Assembly (NCBI RefSeq): GCF_040549485.1
Contig: NZ_JBEPTK010000005.1
Coordinates: 124,001-188,000, forward strand
Direction of reading: 5' to 3'
DNA: 64,000 bases
DNA from: Constrictibacter sp. MBR-5
GTDB lineage: Bacteria; Pseudomonadota; Alphaproteobacteria; JAJUGE01
Positions 53,497 to 63,927 of the stretch are shown one piece after another; position 1 is the stretch's first letter; the number at the start of each line of letters is the position of its first letter. The position numbers and the translations under genes were made by a program. The notes below the pieces were generated by a model. It saw only the letters and a program-made list of their open reading frames with translations. It was not told the DNA's origin and searched no databases.

Positions 53497-53566
53497 CGGG
53501 TTCTGTCCGTTCTCGGGCGTTTTCGTCGGAGGCGGTTTCGTTGTGGGCGCACTCGCTCGGGCGCGC

Positions 53567-54952
53567 TCAGACCGGCCATGCCGCAGGATGCGTTCCCAGC
53601 GGCACCGACGGCAGCTGCCAGTAGGGCGGCGTCTCGGCGAGCCGCGCCGCCGGGGCCACGTGCGACAGGCGCCCGAACGGCGTATCGGACACCTGGATCA
53701 GGTCGCCGATCGTCTCGCGCTTCAGGTCCGGGTGCGAGATGCCGTCGATCCGGCCCAGCTTCTCGATCCAATGGCCCGTGCGGGCCAGCGACACGCGCAC
53801 GTGCCAGCTGCCGCCCTCGCGGCTGCGGCGCAGCAGGCCGACCATGGCGCCGAAGGCCGCGAGGTAGCCAGTGGCGTGATCCAGCGCTTGGCAGGGCAGG
53901 TGCTTCGGGCCCTCGTGGCCGGCGGCGCGGCCCTCCTCGTGCGCGATGCCGCTCACCGATTGCAGCAGGCTGTCGAAGCCGCGGCGGTCCCGCCACGGGC
54001 CGTCGTAGCCATAGGCACAGAGGCTGACATAGACGATGCCGGGCCGCAGGGCGGCGACTCGATCCGGCGCGAAACCGCGCGCCGCAATGGCCCCGGGCCG
54101 ATAGCCCTGGACGAACACGTGGGCGCCGCGCGTCAGGTCGCGCAGCGTGTCGCGACCGGCGTCCGACGACAGGTCGACATGGGCGGACAGCTTGCCGCGC
54201 CCGGTATCCATGACCAGCGTCGGGACGAACGGCAGGCCCGGGCCGGCGATTCGCATCACCTGCGCGCCGTGCTCGGCCAAGGTCCTGCCGCAGACCGGGC
54301 CCGCGATGACCCGCGTCAGGTCGAGCACGCGCACGCCGTCGAGCGGCCGGCCGCCGTCGCCCATCGGTTCCGCGGGCGCGTCGCCGATGCGCTCGATGTC
54401 GAACAGCGGCTGGCGCGCGACCGCCTGTCCCTGCGGATGGGCGCGCCACTCGTCGGGCGACCGGACCATGCCGGCGCACATCCCGGCCTCGGCCAGCGCG
54501 TCCTCCAGCGTGGCTGCGTCCCAGCCCTCGATCGCCTTCGCCACCGCCGCCTTGTCGTCGGCGCAGCCCAGCACGCGCAGCACGCCGTCGCGATGGTGCG
54601 GGAAGTTGGTGTGGAGCTGGATCCAGCGGCCGTCGCCGGCACGGTAGAAGCCGGCGATCGGGCTCCACGGGTCGGGCGGCACGGCGTCGTCCACGCGCAT
54701 GTAGCGTTCGCTCCTGAACGCCGCCGCGGCGCCCCGCACGTCGAGCGCAGCCTGCTGCGCCCGGCCCGCGCGCTCTCGCCAGATCTCCGTCGCCGCCAGG
54801 GCCGTCGCGCCGATCGACGCGAGTGCGGCGGCACCGACGCGATAGGTGGACGGCAGCACCGGGTCGTCACCCTCCAGGCTGATCCGATCCAGCGCCCCGG
54901 CATCGAGATCGGCATCGGTCCAGATGCGGCGCAGGGCGTCGTGAGGCGTCAT
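53567..54952 (-). CDS. Family III (CaiB/BaiF) CoA-transferase with permuted domain order
   Basis: The 461-residue protein moves CoA between carboxylates. The usual N-terminal signature, LDGVRVLDLTRVIAGPVCGRTLAEHGAQV, does not appear until about residue 200. It is followed by PGIVYVSLCAYGYDGPWRDRRGFD, where the aspartate after the glycine/phenylalanine is at the catalytic position. The first 190 residues instead resemble the usual C-terminal half (GDGRWIQLHTNFPHHRDGVL; DALAEAGMCAG). This is a permutation or a fusion with a second, truncated transferase. It precedes the alpha carboxylase gene. Start ATG 54952. Confidence 0.8.
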   Translation of the reverse strand: MTPHDALRRIWTDADLDAGALDRISLEGDDPVLPSTYRVGAAALASIGATALAATEIWRERAGRAQQAALDVRGAAAAFRSERYMRVDDAVPPDPWSPIAGFYRAGDGRWIQLHTNFPHHRDGVLRVLGCADDKAAVAKAIEGWDAATLEDALAEAGMCAGMVRSPDEWRAHPQGQAVARQPLFDIERIGDAPAEPMGDGGRPLDGVRVLDLTRVIAGPVCGRTLAEHGAQVMRIAGPGLPFVPTLVMDTGRGKLSAHVDLSSDAGRDTLRDLTRGAHVFVQGYRPGAIAARGFAPDRVAALRPGIVYVSLCAYGYDGPWRDRRGFDSLLQSVSGIAHEEGRAAGHEGPKHLPCQALDHATGYLAAFGAMVGLLRRSREGGSWHVRVSLARTGHWIEKLGRIDGISHPDLKRETIGDLIQVSDTPFGRLSHVAPAARLAETPPYWQLPSVPLGTHPAAWPV

Positions 54953-55082
54953 CGAAGGCTTCCATCGCTTACCGGCGACAGGGGTGCCGACCGTCGCGCC
55001 GTATCAGGCCGCCACGCCGGGTGCGGGTCAAGTCCGGGCCGCGCGATGCGACGCTTCCGGTGCGTGCAATAGAAGAAGTCTA

Positions 55083-55113
55083 TTGACAGGAATAAACGCA
55101 AAAAGAACATAAT
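55083..55113 (+). promoter_or_regulatory. Sigma-70 promoter of the tandem repeat-protein pair
   Basis: A perfect TTGACA (55083-55088) is followed by CATAAT at 55108-55113 (19 nt), or AACATA after 17 nt. It sits in an AT-rich patch 30 bp before the start codon. It is one of the clearest vegetative promoters in the window. Confidence 0.65.
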
Positions 55114-55143
55114 GCGAACGCGCTTGGGCAGGTGCGGGGGAAG

Positions 55144-56976
55144 ATGATGAAGGAGAGTCTGCGCGAGATCATGGGCGAGGGCGGGGCCGAACGACGGCTC
55201 GAACTCGCGCGGGGCAAGGCGGCTGCGGGTTCGGCCGCAATCGACCGTGGAGACTGGCGACGGGCAGCCGACTTCTATGCCACGGCGGCGGCCATCGCGG
55301 ACGGTCACGATGCGGCCCTGTGGCGGCAGTGCGTCCTCAATCGCGCATTCTCACTGCGCGAACTCGGGGAGCAAACGAAGAAGCCCGCTGCGGTGAAGGA
55401 AGCCGCGGAGCTACTGGAGAATGTTCTGCTGCCGGGGACGTCGCGGGCGGAGGAACCGGCGATGTGGGCGCTGGTCCAGGCGTCACTCGGCGATTGCCTG
55501 GTGCACATCGGCGAGGGCAGTGGCGACGCCGACGCCCTGAAACGGGCGATCGCCGCCCACCGGGCCGCTCTCGAAGAGCGCTCGGACGATCCGGACGGCC
55601 GTCTTCGGACCCTCATGAACCTGGGCGACAGTTATGGAGCGCTCTGGGACCTGGAGCCGGAGCGTGCGCATCTCGATGCGGCGCTTCTCACGTTCCGGGC
55701 TGCCCTGCTCGCGAACGAACTGGCCGACACGCAACAGCCGCCGTGGCGGATCCGCGGCCGCATCGGCCAGATGCTGCTGCTGATCGCCGGCAGTTACGAG
55801 CGACAGGTCCTGTGCGAGGCGATCGCCGCTTTTGCGACGGGCGTCCTGGAGGCCGGCCGATCCGCCGATTCGGAGGATGTGGGCAAGGCAGCCGAGACGT
55901 TCATGCGGGTGCTCGGGTTCCTCACCGAGCCCGGCGACACGAAGCAGATCCTCGACGACTTCGCCGACCTTTTCGCTTTCCTCGACATGATCGCCTTGAG
56001 CGAGAACGGCCCGACGCTGATGGCGGCGCCGTACATGGCGGCGGCGGTCGAGGGGACGGCGCAGCTGCGCCTCAGTATCGACATCGGTCCCGCGCCACAG
56101 CTTGTTCCGTCGGACTGTCTGGACACGTACGACCGCCCGGTCGCGTCGCCCGACGGTGTCCTGGAAGCGCTCGATCCGGCACGCAACGAGGGGCGTCCGC
56201 CCAAGGTCACGGGGGAGGTGCACGACGATCAGATCGAGACCGCCGAGAAGCTCGCGGCGCGTGCCGAGGCGTCCGCGGAGCGGGGCGACCTGCTGGAGCA
56301 GGCGGTGTTCCAGGGCGCCGCCGCGGCCGCCGCGGCACCCGTCGATGCCGACATTCAGCAGGCCTATCTGTTCGGCTGCGTGCGCGTGCTCGTCCGGCTC
56401 GGCGCGGGGAAACCGGATGTCGGTGCGTTGCGCGAGGCGGTTCATGTCTACCGGCGGCAGCTCCTGCCCATCTCGTCGCGCGCCGAGGTGCCGGTCGACT
56501 GGTCGACGGTACAGCGCGAACTCGGCAAGGCGCTCGGTCATATCGGTTATGAGGAGGACAGCGCCGCCGAACTAAAGGAGGCGGTGATCGCCTTCGAGAA
56601 GGCGCTGCAGGTCGTGCGCCGCGAGGCGATGCCGCAGCGATGGGCGTCCATCCAGAACGAACTGGGTGACGCCTACCGGATGCTGGCGGACATCGGCGGC
56701 GGTTGCGAACGCGAGGCGCAGGCTGCGTACGATGCGGCGCTGGAGGTGCATACGAAGGCGGACTCGCCGACCGACTGGGCGCTGGTCCGATTGAGCATCG
56801 GCCTGCTGCTGGGCAGCTGGTCGGAGCGATGCCGTGATTTGGGCATGGCGGAGGCGGCGCTCGCCGCGCTGAAGGACGCGACCGCCGTCCTGCCCGAGCA
56901 GAAGCTCGCGACGACGCGGTCGCTCGAAGGGTATATCCGTGAAGTGGAGGCGACCCGCGATGCCCTGCGTGGATGA
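55144..56976 (+). CDS. TPR-like repeat protein A of a tandem pair
   Basis: I recognise the helical-repeat style but not the family. The 610-residue product is soluble, with no signal peptide or membrane helix. It consists of two similar halves joined by the linker VLEALDPARNEGRPPKVTG. Each half has a pair of TPR-like hairpins. Its core reads VLLPGTSRAEEPAMW (about residue 95) or QLLPISSRAEVPVDW (about 438), followed some 30 residues later by AHRAALEERS or FEKALQVVRREAMPQRW. Tandem paralogue B starts inside its 3' end. ATG 55144 or 55147 follows GGGGGAAG. It could be a scaffold or regulatory partner; no enzyme motif is seen. Confidence 0.65.
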   Translation: MMKESLREIMGEGGAERRLELARGKAAAGSAAIDRGDWRRAADFYATAAAIADGHDAALWRQCVLNRAFSLRELGEQTKKPAAVKEAAELLENVLLPGTSRAEEPAMWALVQASLGDCLVHIGEGSGDADALKRAIAAHRAALEERSDDPDGRLRTLMNLGDSYGALWDLEPERAHLDAALLTFRAALLANELADTQQPPWRIRGRIGQMLLLIAGSYERQVLCEAIAAFATGVLEAGRSADSEDVGKAAETFMRVLGFLTEPGDTKQILDDFADLFAFLDMIALSENGPTLMAAPYMAAAVEGTAQLRLSIDIGPAPQLVPSDCLDTYDRPVASPDGVLEALDPARNEGRPPKVTGEVHDDQIETAEKLAARAEASAERGDLLEQAVFQGAAAAAAAPVDADIQQAYLFGCVRVLVRLGAGKPDVGALREAVHVYRRQLLPISSRAEVPVDWSTVQRELGKALGHIGYEEDSAAELKEAVIAFEKALQVVRREAMPQRWASIQNELGDAYRMLADIGGGCEREAQAAYDAALEVHTKADSPTDWALVRLSIGLLLGSWSERCRDLGMAEAALAALKDATAVLPEQKLATTRSLEGYIREVEATRDALRG

Positions 56977-58825
56977 GGCGGAGCGGCGCGACGACGACGC
57001 CGACATTGATACCCAATGCCGGCTTCGGGAACGCCGCCGAAGCCGGGCGGCGAGACGGGCCGCCGCCGCCCGCGCGGCTAGCGAGCGAGGTGCGCTGCAG
57101 CGCGCCGTCGCCCACTACGCTGCCGGTGCCGCCCTCGCCGACGGGGTGGATCCGGAGCTCTGGTCGGAGTGCGTCTTCGGCCATGGCCGGTGCCTGGAGG
57201 ATCTCGGCACGGAGACCGGCGATGCCCGGCTTCTTGGCGAGTCCGTCGCGCTCTTTCGCGATGTCCTCCTGCCGCGCCTTTCCCGTAGCGAGGACGAATG
57301 GACCTGGGGTACGGCCACCGCGGCACTCGCCGGCGCGCTCCAGGGTCTGGGCAAGCTGGGGAAGGACGCTTCACCGATCAGGGACGCCCTGGCCGCGCAT
57401 CGGGAGGCATTGGAGGTCCGTTCGCTGGAGCGGTGGCCGGAAGCCCATCTGCGCAGCCGGGCCGGTCTCGCGGCGGCGCTCCGAAGCCTCGCCGCCTTCG
57501 AGCCGGATCGTCCCACGCTGGAGGAGGCGGCCGCCGCCTACCGGGAAGCACTCTCGGCCGCCGAGGCCTATTCCACGCTGCTGCCGCGGGCGTCCGTGCT
57601 GCGCCACGCCGCGGACGTCCACCGGCGCCTCGCCGTCTATGACAGGGCACGGTGCCGCGAGGCGGCTGCACTGCTGTTCCTGTCGCTGAAACAGGCGGTC
57701 GCCGACGGGTCCGACGCGCACGCGGATGCGGCGGTGGCCGACCTCACGCACCTGCTGACGGAGATCGCTGGGCTGGAGGAGGGCGACGACCGATGGGCCG
57801 AGGGTGCCGCCTTCCTCGGGCTCGCCGAGGCGGCCGTGCTGTCCGACCCGGAGGGCAAGATATACAGCCGTCTGGAGGACATGCTCGCCGCCGCGGAGCC
57901 GCTGCGCATCGATCTCGGTTTGGTCCGGCGGATCGAGCCGCCGCTGGTATCGCCGCCGCCGCTACCCGAGGGGCACGATCGGCCCGCGCTGGCGCACGAC
58001 GACATCCTGGAGGCGCTCGATCCGGAACGGAACGGCCCGAGGCCGCCATGGGTGACGGGGCCGGCGCGCGATGCGCGGGTAGCGCTCGCCCGCAGTCTGG
58101 CCGCGAATGCGGAAGCGGCGTGGGCGCGCGAGGATTATCGCGAGGAGGCGCTGTTCTACGGCGCGGCGGCGGTGGTCCTCGCGCGGGTCGACGAAGACGA
58201 GCGGCAGGGCTGGCTCTTCCGTCAAGGGAAAGCCCTGATGCGGCGGGGCGCCGTCTTCACCGACGTCGGCGCGCTGCATGAGGCGCTGCGGCTCTACCGC
58301 CGGCAGCTCCTGCCGCTCCTGCCGCGCCGGGAACGGCCGCGCGACTGGGCCGAAGTCATGTCCGATATCGGCCGGACGCATTATCACCTCGGCGCGATCG
58401 AGACGGACGACGCCTCGCTCCTCGCCGCCGTCGAGGCGCACGCGGCGGCGCTGGAGGTCTATGTCCGAGAGGCGATCCCCGAGCGTTGGGCGGCCCTGCA
58501 GAGCGCCATGGGTGCGGCCTACGGCAGGCTTGCGCGGCGGGACGATCGCTACATCCAGCCGACGCTCGATGCCTCCCGCGCGGCGCTCACCGTCGAGACC
58601 TATGAGGCCGACCCGGCGGGGTGGGCGCGGAATTGGAACTGCCAGGCGGCGATGCTGACCGCCGTCGCCGAGCGGCACGACGCGATCAAGCTGGCGGAGG
58701 TGGCCGTGGGCATGCTCGGCCAGACACGCGAGATCGTCGCCGGGCAGGGCAATCCGCTGGAACTCGATGAGCTCGAGGGCTATCGCCGGCGCGCCCTTGC
58801 GGTCATCCGGCGTTGCAGGGAGTGA
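56960..58825 (+). CDS. TPR-like repeat protein B of a tandem pair
   Basis: The 621-residue product is a paralogue of protein A. Its two halves carry VLLPRLSRSEDEWTW (about residue 100) and QLLPLLPRRERPRDW (about 447), each followed by the AHREALEVRSLERWPE- or AHAAALEVYVREAIPERW-type helix. They are joined by ILEALDPERNGPRPPWVTG. A basic, arginine-rich N-terminus (residues 10-40) is unique to B. ATG 56960 follows GGAGG and overlaps A by 17 bp, so the two are translationally coupled and probably act together. Its stop abuts the stop of the convergent carboxylase beta gene, with no base between. Function unknown. Confidence 0.65.
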   Translation: MPCVDEAERRDDDADIDTQCRLRERRRSRAARRAAAARAASERGALQRAVAHYAAGAALADGVDPELWSECVFGHGRCLEDLGTETGDARLLGESVALFRDVLLPRLSRSEDEWTWGTATAALAGALQGLGKLGKDASPIRDALAAHREALEVRSLERWPEAHLRSRAGLAAALRSLAAFEPDRPTLEEAAAAYREALSAAEAYSTLLPRASVLRHAADVHRRLAVYDRARCREAAALLFLSLKQAVADGSDAHADAAVADLTHLLTEIAGLEEGDDRWAEGAAFLGLAEAAVLSDPEGKIYSRLEDMLAAAEPLRIDLGLVRRIEPPLVSPPPLPEGHDRPALAHDDILEALDPERNGPRPPWVTGPARDARVALARSLAANAEAAWAREDYREEALFYGAAAVVLARVDEDERQGWLFRQGKALMRRGAVFTDVGALHEALRLYRRQLLPLLPRRERPRDWAEVMSDIGRTHYHLGAIETDDASLLAAVEAHAAALEVYVREAIPERWAALQSAMGAAYGRLARRDDRYIQPTLDASRAALTVETYEADPAGWARNWNCQAAMLTAVAERHDAIKLAEVAVGMLGQTREIVAGQGNPLELDELEGYRRRALAVIRRCRE

Positions 58826-60433
<1,608 letters not shown>

Positions 60434-60509
60434 CGGTCTTCTTCTCGTTCCGGTCGTTCGGTCCGGTCGTGTGGTTCGGCTTCGTGAGTCGGCTTCGCCA
60501 GTCGGGCGC

Positions 60510-61301
60510 TCAGTTCCCGCCGCCGTGGAAGTCGCGCCGGCGGTCGCGGCGCCGCTCGAGGAAGGCCTTCGCCGTGGCCTGCGGCTCTCCCGTGCCGAAG
60601 GCCTCGGCCGCCATGCGTGCGCCGGCCTCGACGGTGGCGTCCCACGCCGCCTGGGTGACCTCGCGCGCCCGCTGCTTGGTCAGCCGCACGGCGTTCGGCG
60701 GCTTTTCGGCGAGCGACTGAGCGATCCGCTTCGCATCGGTCAGCAGCAGGTCCTCCGGCACCAGGAAGTCAATCAGTCCGAACTTCAGGCAGGTTTCCGC
60801 ATCGACCAGTTTCCCCGACAGTGCCAATTCCTGCGTGCGGGACAGGCCGATCGACATCAGCATGATCCACGAGCCCAGCACGCTCGGCAGGCCGGCATTG
60901 ATCTCCGGCTGCGCCATCCGGACACCCGGGTGCGCGACGCGCACGTCCGAATGCAGCGCCATCTGCAGGCCCGCTCCCGTCGCAAGGCCGTTCATCGCCA
61001 CGACGATCGGCTTGTCCAGGTCGCGGATCGCCTGGTAGAGGCGTCCCAGGTCGCGCACCCAGGCCGCGCCGCCCGCGGCGTCGAGCGGCGCCAGTTCGCC
61101 CAGGTCCTGCCCTGCGGTGAAGGCGCGGTTGCCGCTCCCGGTCAGGACGATCGCCCTGACCGACGCATCGGCGTTCAGTTCGCCCATCGCGGCGATGAGT
61201 TCATGCCGCATCGTCCGGTCGACGGCGTTCAGCACGTCGGGACGGTTGAGCAGGACGGTCGCAATCGCACCGTCGCGGTCGACGAGGATCGTTTGTCTCA
61301 C
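60510..61301 (-). CDS. Enoyl-CoA hydratase/isomerase-family protein
   Basis: The 263-residue crotonase-fold protein shows [11 protein letters not shown] for the first oxyanion loop, [20 protein letters not shown] for the second, and the acid residue in [14 protein letters not shown]. In a methylcrotonyl-CoA carboxylase context it may act as methylglutaconyl-CoA hydratase, but a general enoyl-CoA hydratase is also possible. GTG 61301 was chosen because AAGGAG is well placed before it; an ATG further up (61355) adds unmatched sequence. It lies 76 bp upstream of the beta subunit in the same direction. Confidence 0.85.
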   Translation of the reverse strand: MRQTILVDRDGAIATVLLNRPDVLNAVDRTMRHELIAAMGELNADASVRAIVLTGSGNRAFTAGQDLGELAPLDAAGGAAWVRDLGRLYQAIRDLDKPIVVAMNGLATGAGLQMALHSDVRVAHPGVRMAQPEINAGLPSVLGSWIMLMSIGLSRTQELALSGKLVDAETCLKFGLIDFLVPEDLLLTDAKRIAQSLAEKPPNAVRLTKQRAREVTQAAWDATVEAGARMAAEAFGTGEPQATAKAFLERRRDRRRDFHGGGN

Positions 61302-61472
61302 CGGGCGTCTCCTTCTTCCCACCGCATGAATAGCCCGGTCCGCGCCGGCCCGCATCCCCCCGGCGTCGTCGTGGCGCTCTCGATCGTTCCTTGCTCATCG
61401 AAGCCGACAGCCGCCACTATGCGCTCCAACCGCCGGCGCGGTTTCGCGGTGCCGGCTTCGAGGGGAGCGAAC

Positions 61473-62549
61473 ATGACCGACCAGACCATCCGCATCGGCC
61501 TCATCGGCGCCGGGCGCAACACCCGCGACCGCCACGTCCCCGGCCTGCTGGCCCAGAAGGGCGTCGAGATCGTCGCCGTCGCCAACCGTTCGCTGGAGTC
61601 GAGCACGAAGGCGGCCCAGGCGCTCGGCCCGCACGTGCGGCCGGCCGGCGACTGGACCGAGATCCTCGACATGGACGACGTCGACGCGGTCTGCATCGGC
61701 ACCTGGCCCTACATGCACGCGCCGATCACGATCGAGGCGCTCGACGCCGGCAAGCACGTGCTGTGCGAGGCGCGCATGGCGATGGATTCGCTCGAGGCGA
61801 AGGACATGCTCGCCGCCTCGCGCCGCAACCCGAGCCTGGTCGCCCAGATCGTGCCGGCGCCGCACACGCTCGCCTTCGACCGGACGATCATGGACATGAT
61901 CGCCGCGGGCGAGATCGGCGAGGTCATCGCCCTCGACGCGCGGGTCACCGTCGGCAGCGACTTCCCGGATCCGAAGTCCCCGCTGCACTGGCGCCAGGAC
62001 CGCGACCTGTCCGGCAACAACGTCATGGCGATGGGCATCTGGTACGAGGCGATGATGCGCTGGGTCGGGCCGGCATCGTCGGTCTTCGCCGTCGGCCAGA
62101 GCGTTGTTCGCCACCGCGTCGACGAGCACGGCCGCCGCGTGCCGATGACCATCCCCGACCATGTCGACATCGTCGGCCGGCTGGAGACGGGCGGCCAGAT
62201 GCGCTTCGCCATCTCCACCGTTGTCGGTCATGCGCCGATGGGTGCCGAGGTCTTCATCTTCGGCACCGAAGGCACCCTGCGGCTCAGCATCGACAAGGCG
62301 GGCAAGATGGGGCTGGAGGCCGGCAAGCGCGGCGGCAGCGGTCTCTCGGAGGTTCAGGTCGACCCGGCCAAGCGCGGCGGCTGGCGCGTCGAGGAAGAGT
62401 TCATCAACGCCGTCCGCGGCACAGAGGCGGTGACGCACACCGACTTCGTGACCGGCGTGAAGTACATGGAATGGACGGACGCCGTGGCGCAGTCGCTGCG
62501 CCACGGCGTCGCCGTGAAGCTGCCGCTGGTCGAAGCCCGCGGCGGCTGA
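61473..62549 (+). CDS. Gfo/Idh/MocA-family oxidoreductase
   Basis: The 358-residue NAD(P)-dependent dehydrogenase has the N-terminal Rossmann motif IRIGLIGAGRNTRDRHVPGL. VCIGTWPYMHAPI and KHVLCEARMAMD follow near residues 72-102; most relatives have EKP where this has EAR. The C-terminal substrate domain contains GNNVMAMGIWYEAMMRWVG. The family acts on sugars, inositol or related polyols. ATG 61473 follows GAGGGGAG. It is divergent from the hydratase and converges on the second M20 gene. The substrate is unknown; loss of the usual lysine in EKP is notable. Confidence 0.85.
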   Translation: MTDQTIRIGLIGAGRNTRDRHVPGLLAQKGVEIVAVANRSLESSTKAAQALGPHVRPAGDWTEILDMDDVDAVCIGTWPYMHAPITIEALDAGKHVLCEARMAMDSLEAKDMLAASRRNPSLVAQIVPAPHTLAFDRTIMDMIAAGEIGEVIALDARVTVGSDFPDPKSPLHWRQDRDLSGNNVMAMGIWYEAMMRWVGPASSVFAVGQSVVRHRVDEHGRRVPMTIPDHVDIVGRLETGGQMRFAISTVVGHAPMGAEVFIFGTEGTLRLSIDKAGKMGLEAGKRGGSGLSEVQVDPAKRGGWRVEEEFINAVRGTEAVTHTDFVTGVKYMEWTDAVAQSLRHGVAVKLPLVEARGG

Positions 62550-62595
62550 TCCGGAGAGGTTCGGCCGTCGCTTCCCGGCGGCGGCCGTACCGCTC

Positions 62596-63768
62596 TCAGC
62601 CTTCCAGGCGCAGGATCGACAGCGCCACGGCCTTCGCCCGGGGCACCATCGTGTCGAGGCGCAGCCACTCGGTCGGCGAATGGGCCTCGCCGCCGATCGG
62701 GCCTGTGGCGCAGACCGTCGGCGCGCCGACGGCGGACGTGAACCCCGAATCGGCCGAACCGCCGGTGAACTCGCCCTCGATCTTCAGGCCGGCGGCCTCT
62801 GCGGCGCAGGCGGTGTAGAGGTCGAAGACGTTCCTGCTTTCGGGCGTCTGGTTCAGCGGCAGGAACTGGCGGCCCTCGGTGATCGCCGTCGTCGTGCCGG
62901 GCAGGTGCGTCTCGGCCAGGATCGCCTCAATCTTCTCGACGATCTCCAGGCGCCGCTCTTCGGTGACGAACCGCACGTCGACCTGCGCCTTCGCCCAGGG
63001 TGCCACCGTGTTGACCGACGAGCCGCCCTCGATCAGGCCGACGTTCACCGTCGTACCGGTTTCGAAGTCGGTCAGGGCGTGCAGCTTCTGGATCTTGCGC
63101 GCCAGTTCCTCGATGGCGCTGACGCCGTCCTGTGGCCGTCCGCCGGAATGGGCGGCCTTGCCCGTCACCTCGAACTTGAAGAACCAGGCGCCCTTGCGGC
63201 CGGTCACGACGTTGCCGCTCGGACGTCCCGGCTCGGCGTTGAACACGGCCCGGGCGTTCTGCGCCTCGCGCTCGATGACCGGGCGCGAGCCGGGGGAGGC
63301 GATCTCCTCGTCCGACGTGTAGAGCAGGACGATCGGGTTGCGCGCGCCCCCGAACTTCTTGAAGGCCTCGGCGATGAAGGTGTTCATCACGAGGCCCGCC
63401 TTCATGTCGGCGACGCCGGGGCCGTAGGCCATGTCGCCCTCGATGCGGAACGAGCGGTCGGCGACGGTGCCGTCCGGGAAGACCGTGTCGCGATGGCCCA
63501 TCAGGACGACGTGCCGGTTGCCCGCACCCGCGCCCGTCGCCGGAATGACGGCACGGATGCAGTCGCCGTAGGTGCCGTGCGGCACGCGTTCGGTCTGGAT
63601 GCCGCGCTCGGCCAGATGACGCTCGAACACCGCTCCGACCGCATCGACGCCGGCCTTGTTGTAGCTGCCCGAATCGATGTTCACGACCTCGCGCAGAAGG
63701 TTCGTCATCGCCTCGCGCTGTCCGTCGAGCCAGGACAGGATCTGCTGCTCGGTACCGTTCGCCGTCAT
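62596..63768 (-). CDS. M20-family metallopeptidase (glutamate carboxypeptidase-like)
   Basis: The 390-residue protein shows the M20 motifs in order: LMGHRDTVFPDGT near residue 95, GVADMKAG near 125, TSDEEIASPGSR near 155, FNAEPGR near 180, and the final EAHSPTEW. NIDSGSYNKAGVD near residue 29 and the long VNVGLIEGGSSVNTV insert are typical of carboxypeptidase G2-like enzymes that remove C-terminal glutamate. ATG 63768 follows GGAGGGAATG. It is unrelated in position to the M20 gene at 42.2 kb and differs in sequence. The substrate is not known. Confidence 0.9.
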   Translation of the reverse strand: MTANGTEQQILSWLDGQREAMTNLLREVVNIDSGSYNKAGVDAVGAVFERHLAERGIQTERVPHGTYGDCIRAVIPATGAGAGNRHVVLMGHRDTVFPDGTVADRSFRIEGDMAYGPGVADMKAGLVMNTFIAEAFKKFGGARNPIVLLYTSDEEIASPGSRPVIEREAQNARAVFNAEPGRPSGNVVTGRKGAWFFKFEVTGKAAHSGGRPQDGVSAIEELARKIQKLHALTDFETGTTVNVGLIEGGSSVNTVAPWAKAQVDVRFVTEERRLEIVEKIEAILAETHLPGTTTAITEGRQFLPLNQTPESRNVFDLYTACAAEAAGLKIEGEFTGGSADSGFTSAVGAPTVCATGPIGGEAHSPTEWLRLDTMVPRAKAVALSILRLEG

Positions 63769-63910
63769 CGCATTCCCTCCGCAGGCCACCCCGGCGGCCT
63801 TCGTTTCGGTTCTTACGCCGATGGCAATCCCATGGCGACGGCGCAGAGGCAAGTGTCGCGGCGGTTTCGCGAGGACCGGCAAGGCGGCGGCCTTGTCCGG
63901 GCGGTACCCG

Positions 63911-63927
63911 CCGGACATGATGTCCGG
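63911..63927. promoter_or_regulatory. Perfect 17-bp palindrome upstream of the second M20 gene
   Basis: CCGGACAT-G-ATGTCCGG is an exact inverted repeat, 143 bp upstream of the M20 start on the minus strand and near the window edge. A further GTCCGGA lies just beyond. It may be an operator for this gene or for one outside the window. The rest of 63769-64000 shows nothing recognisable. Confidence 0.35.
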
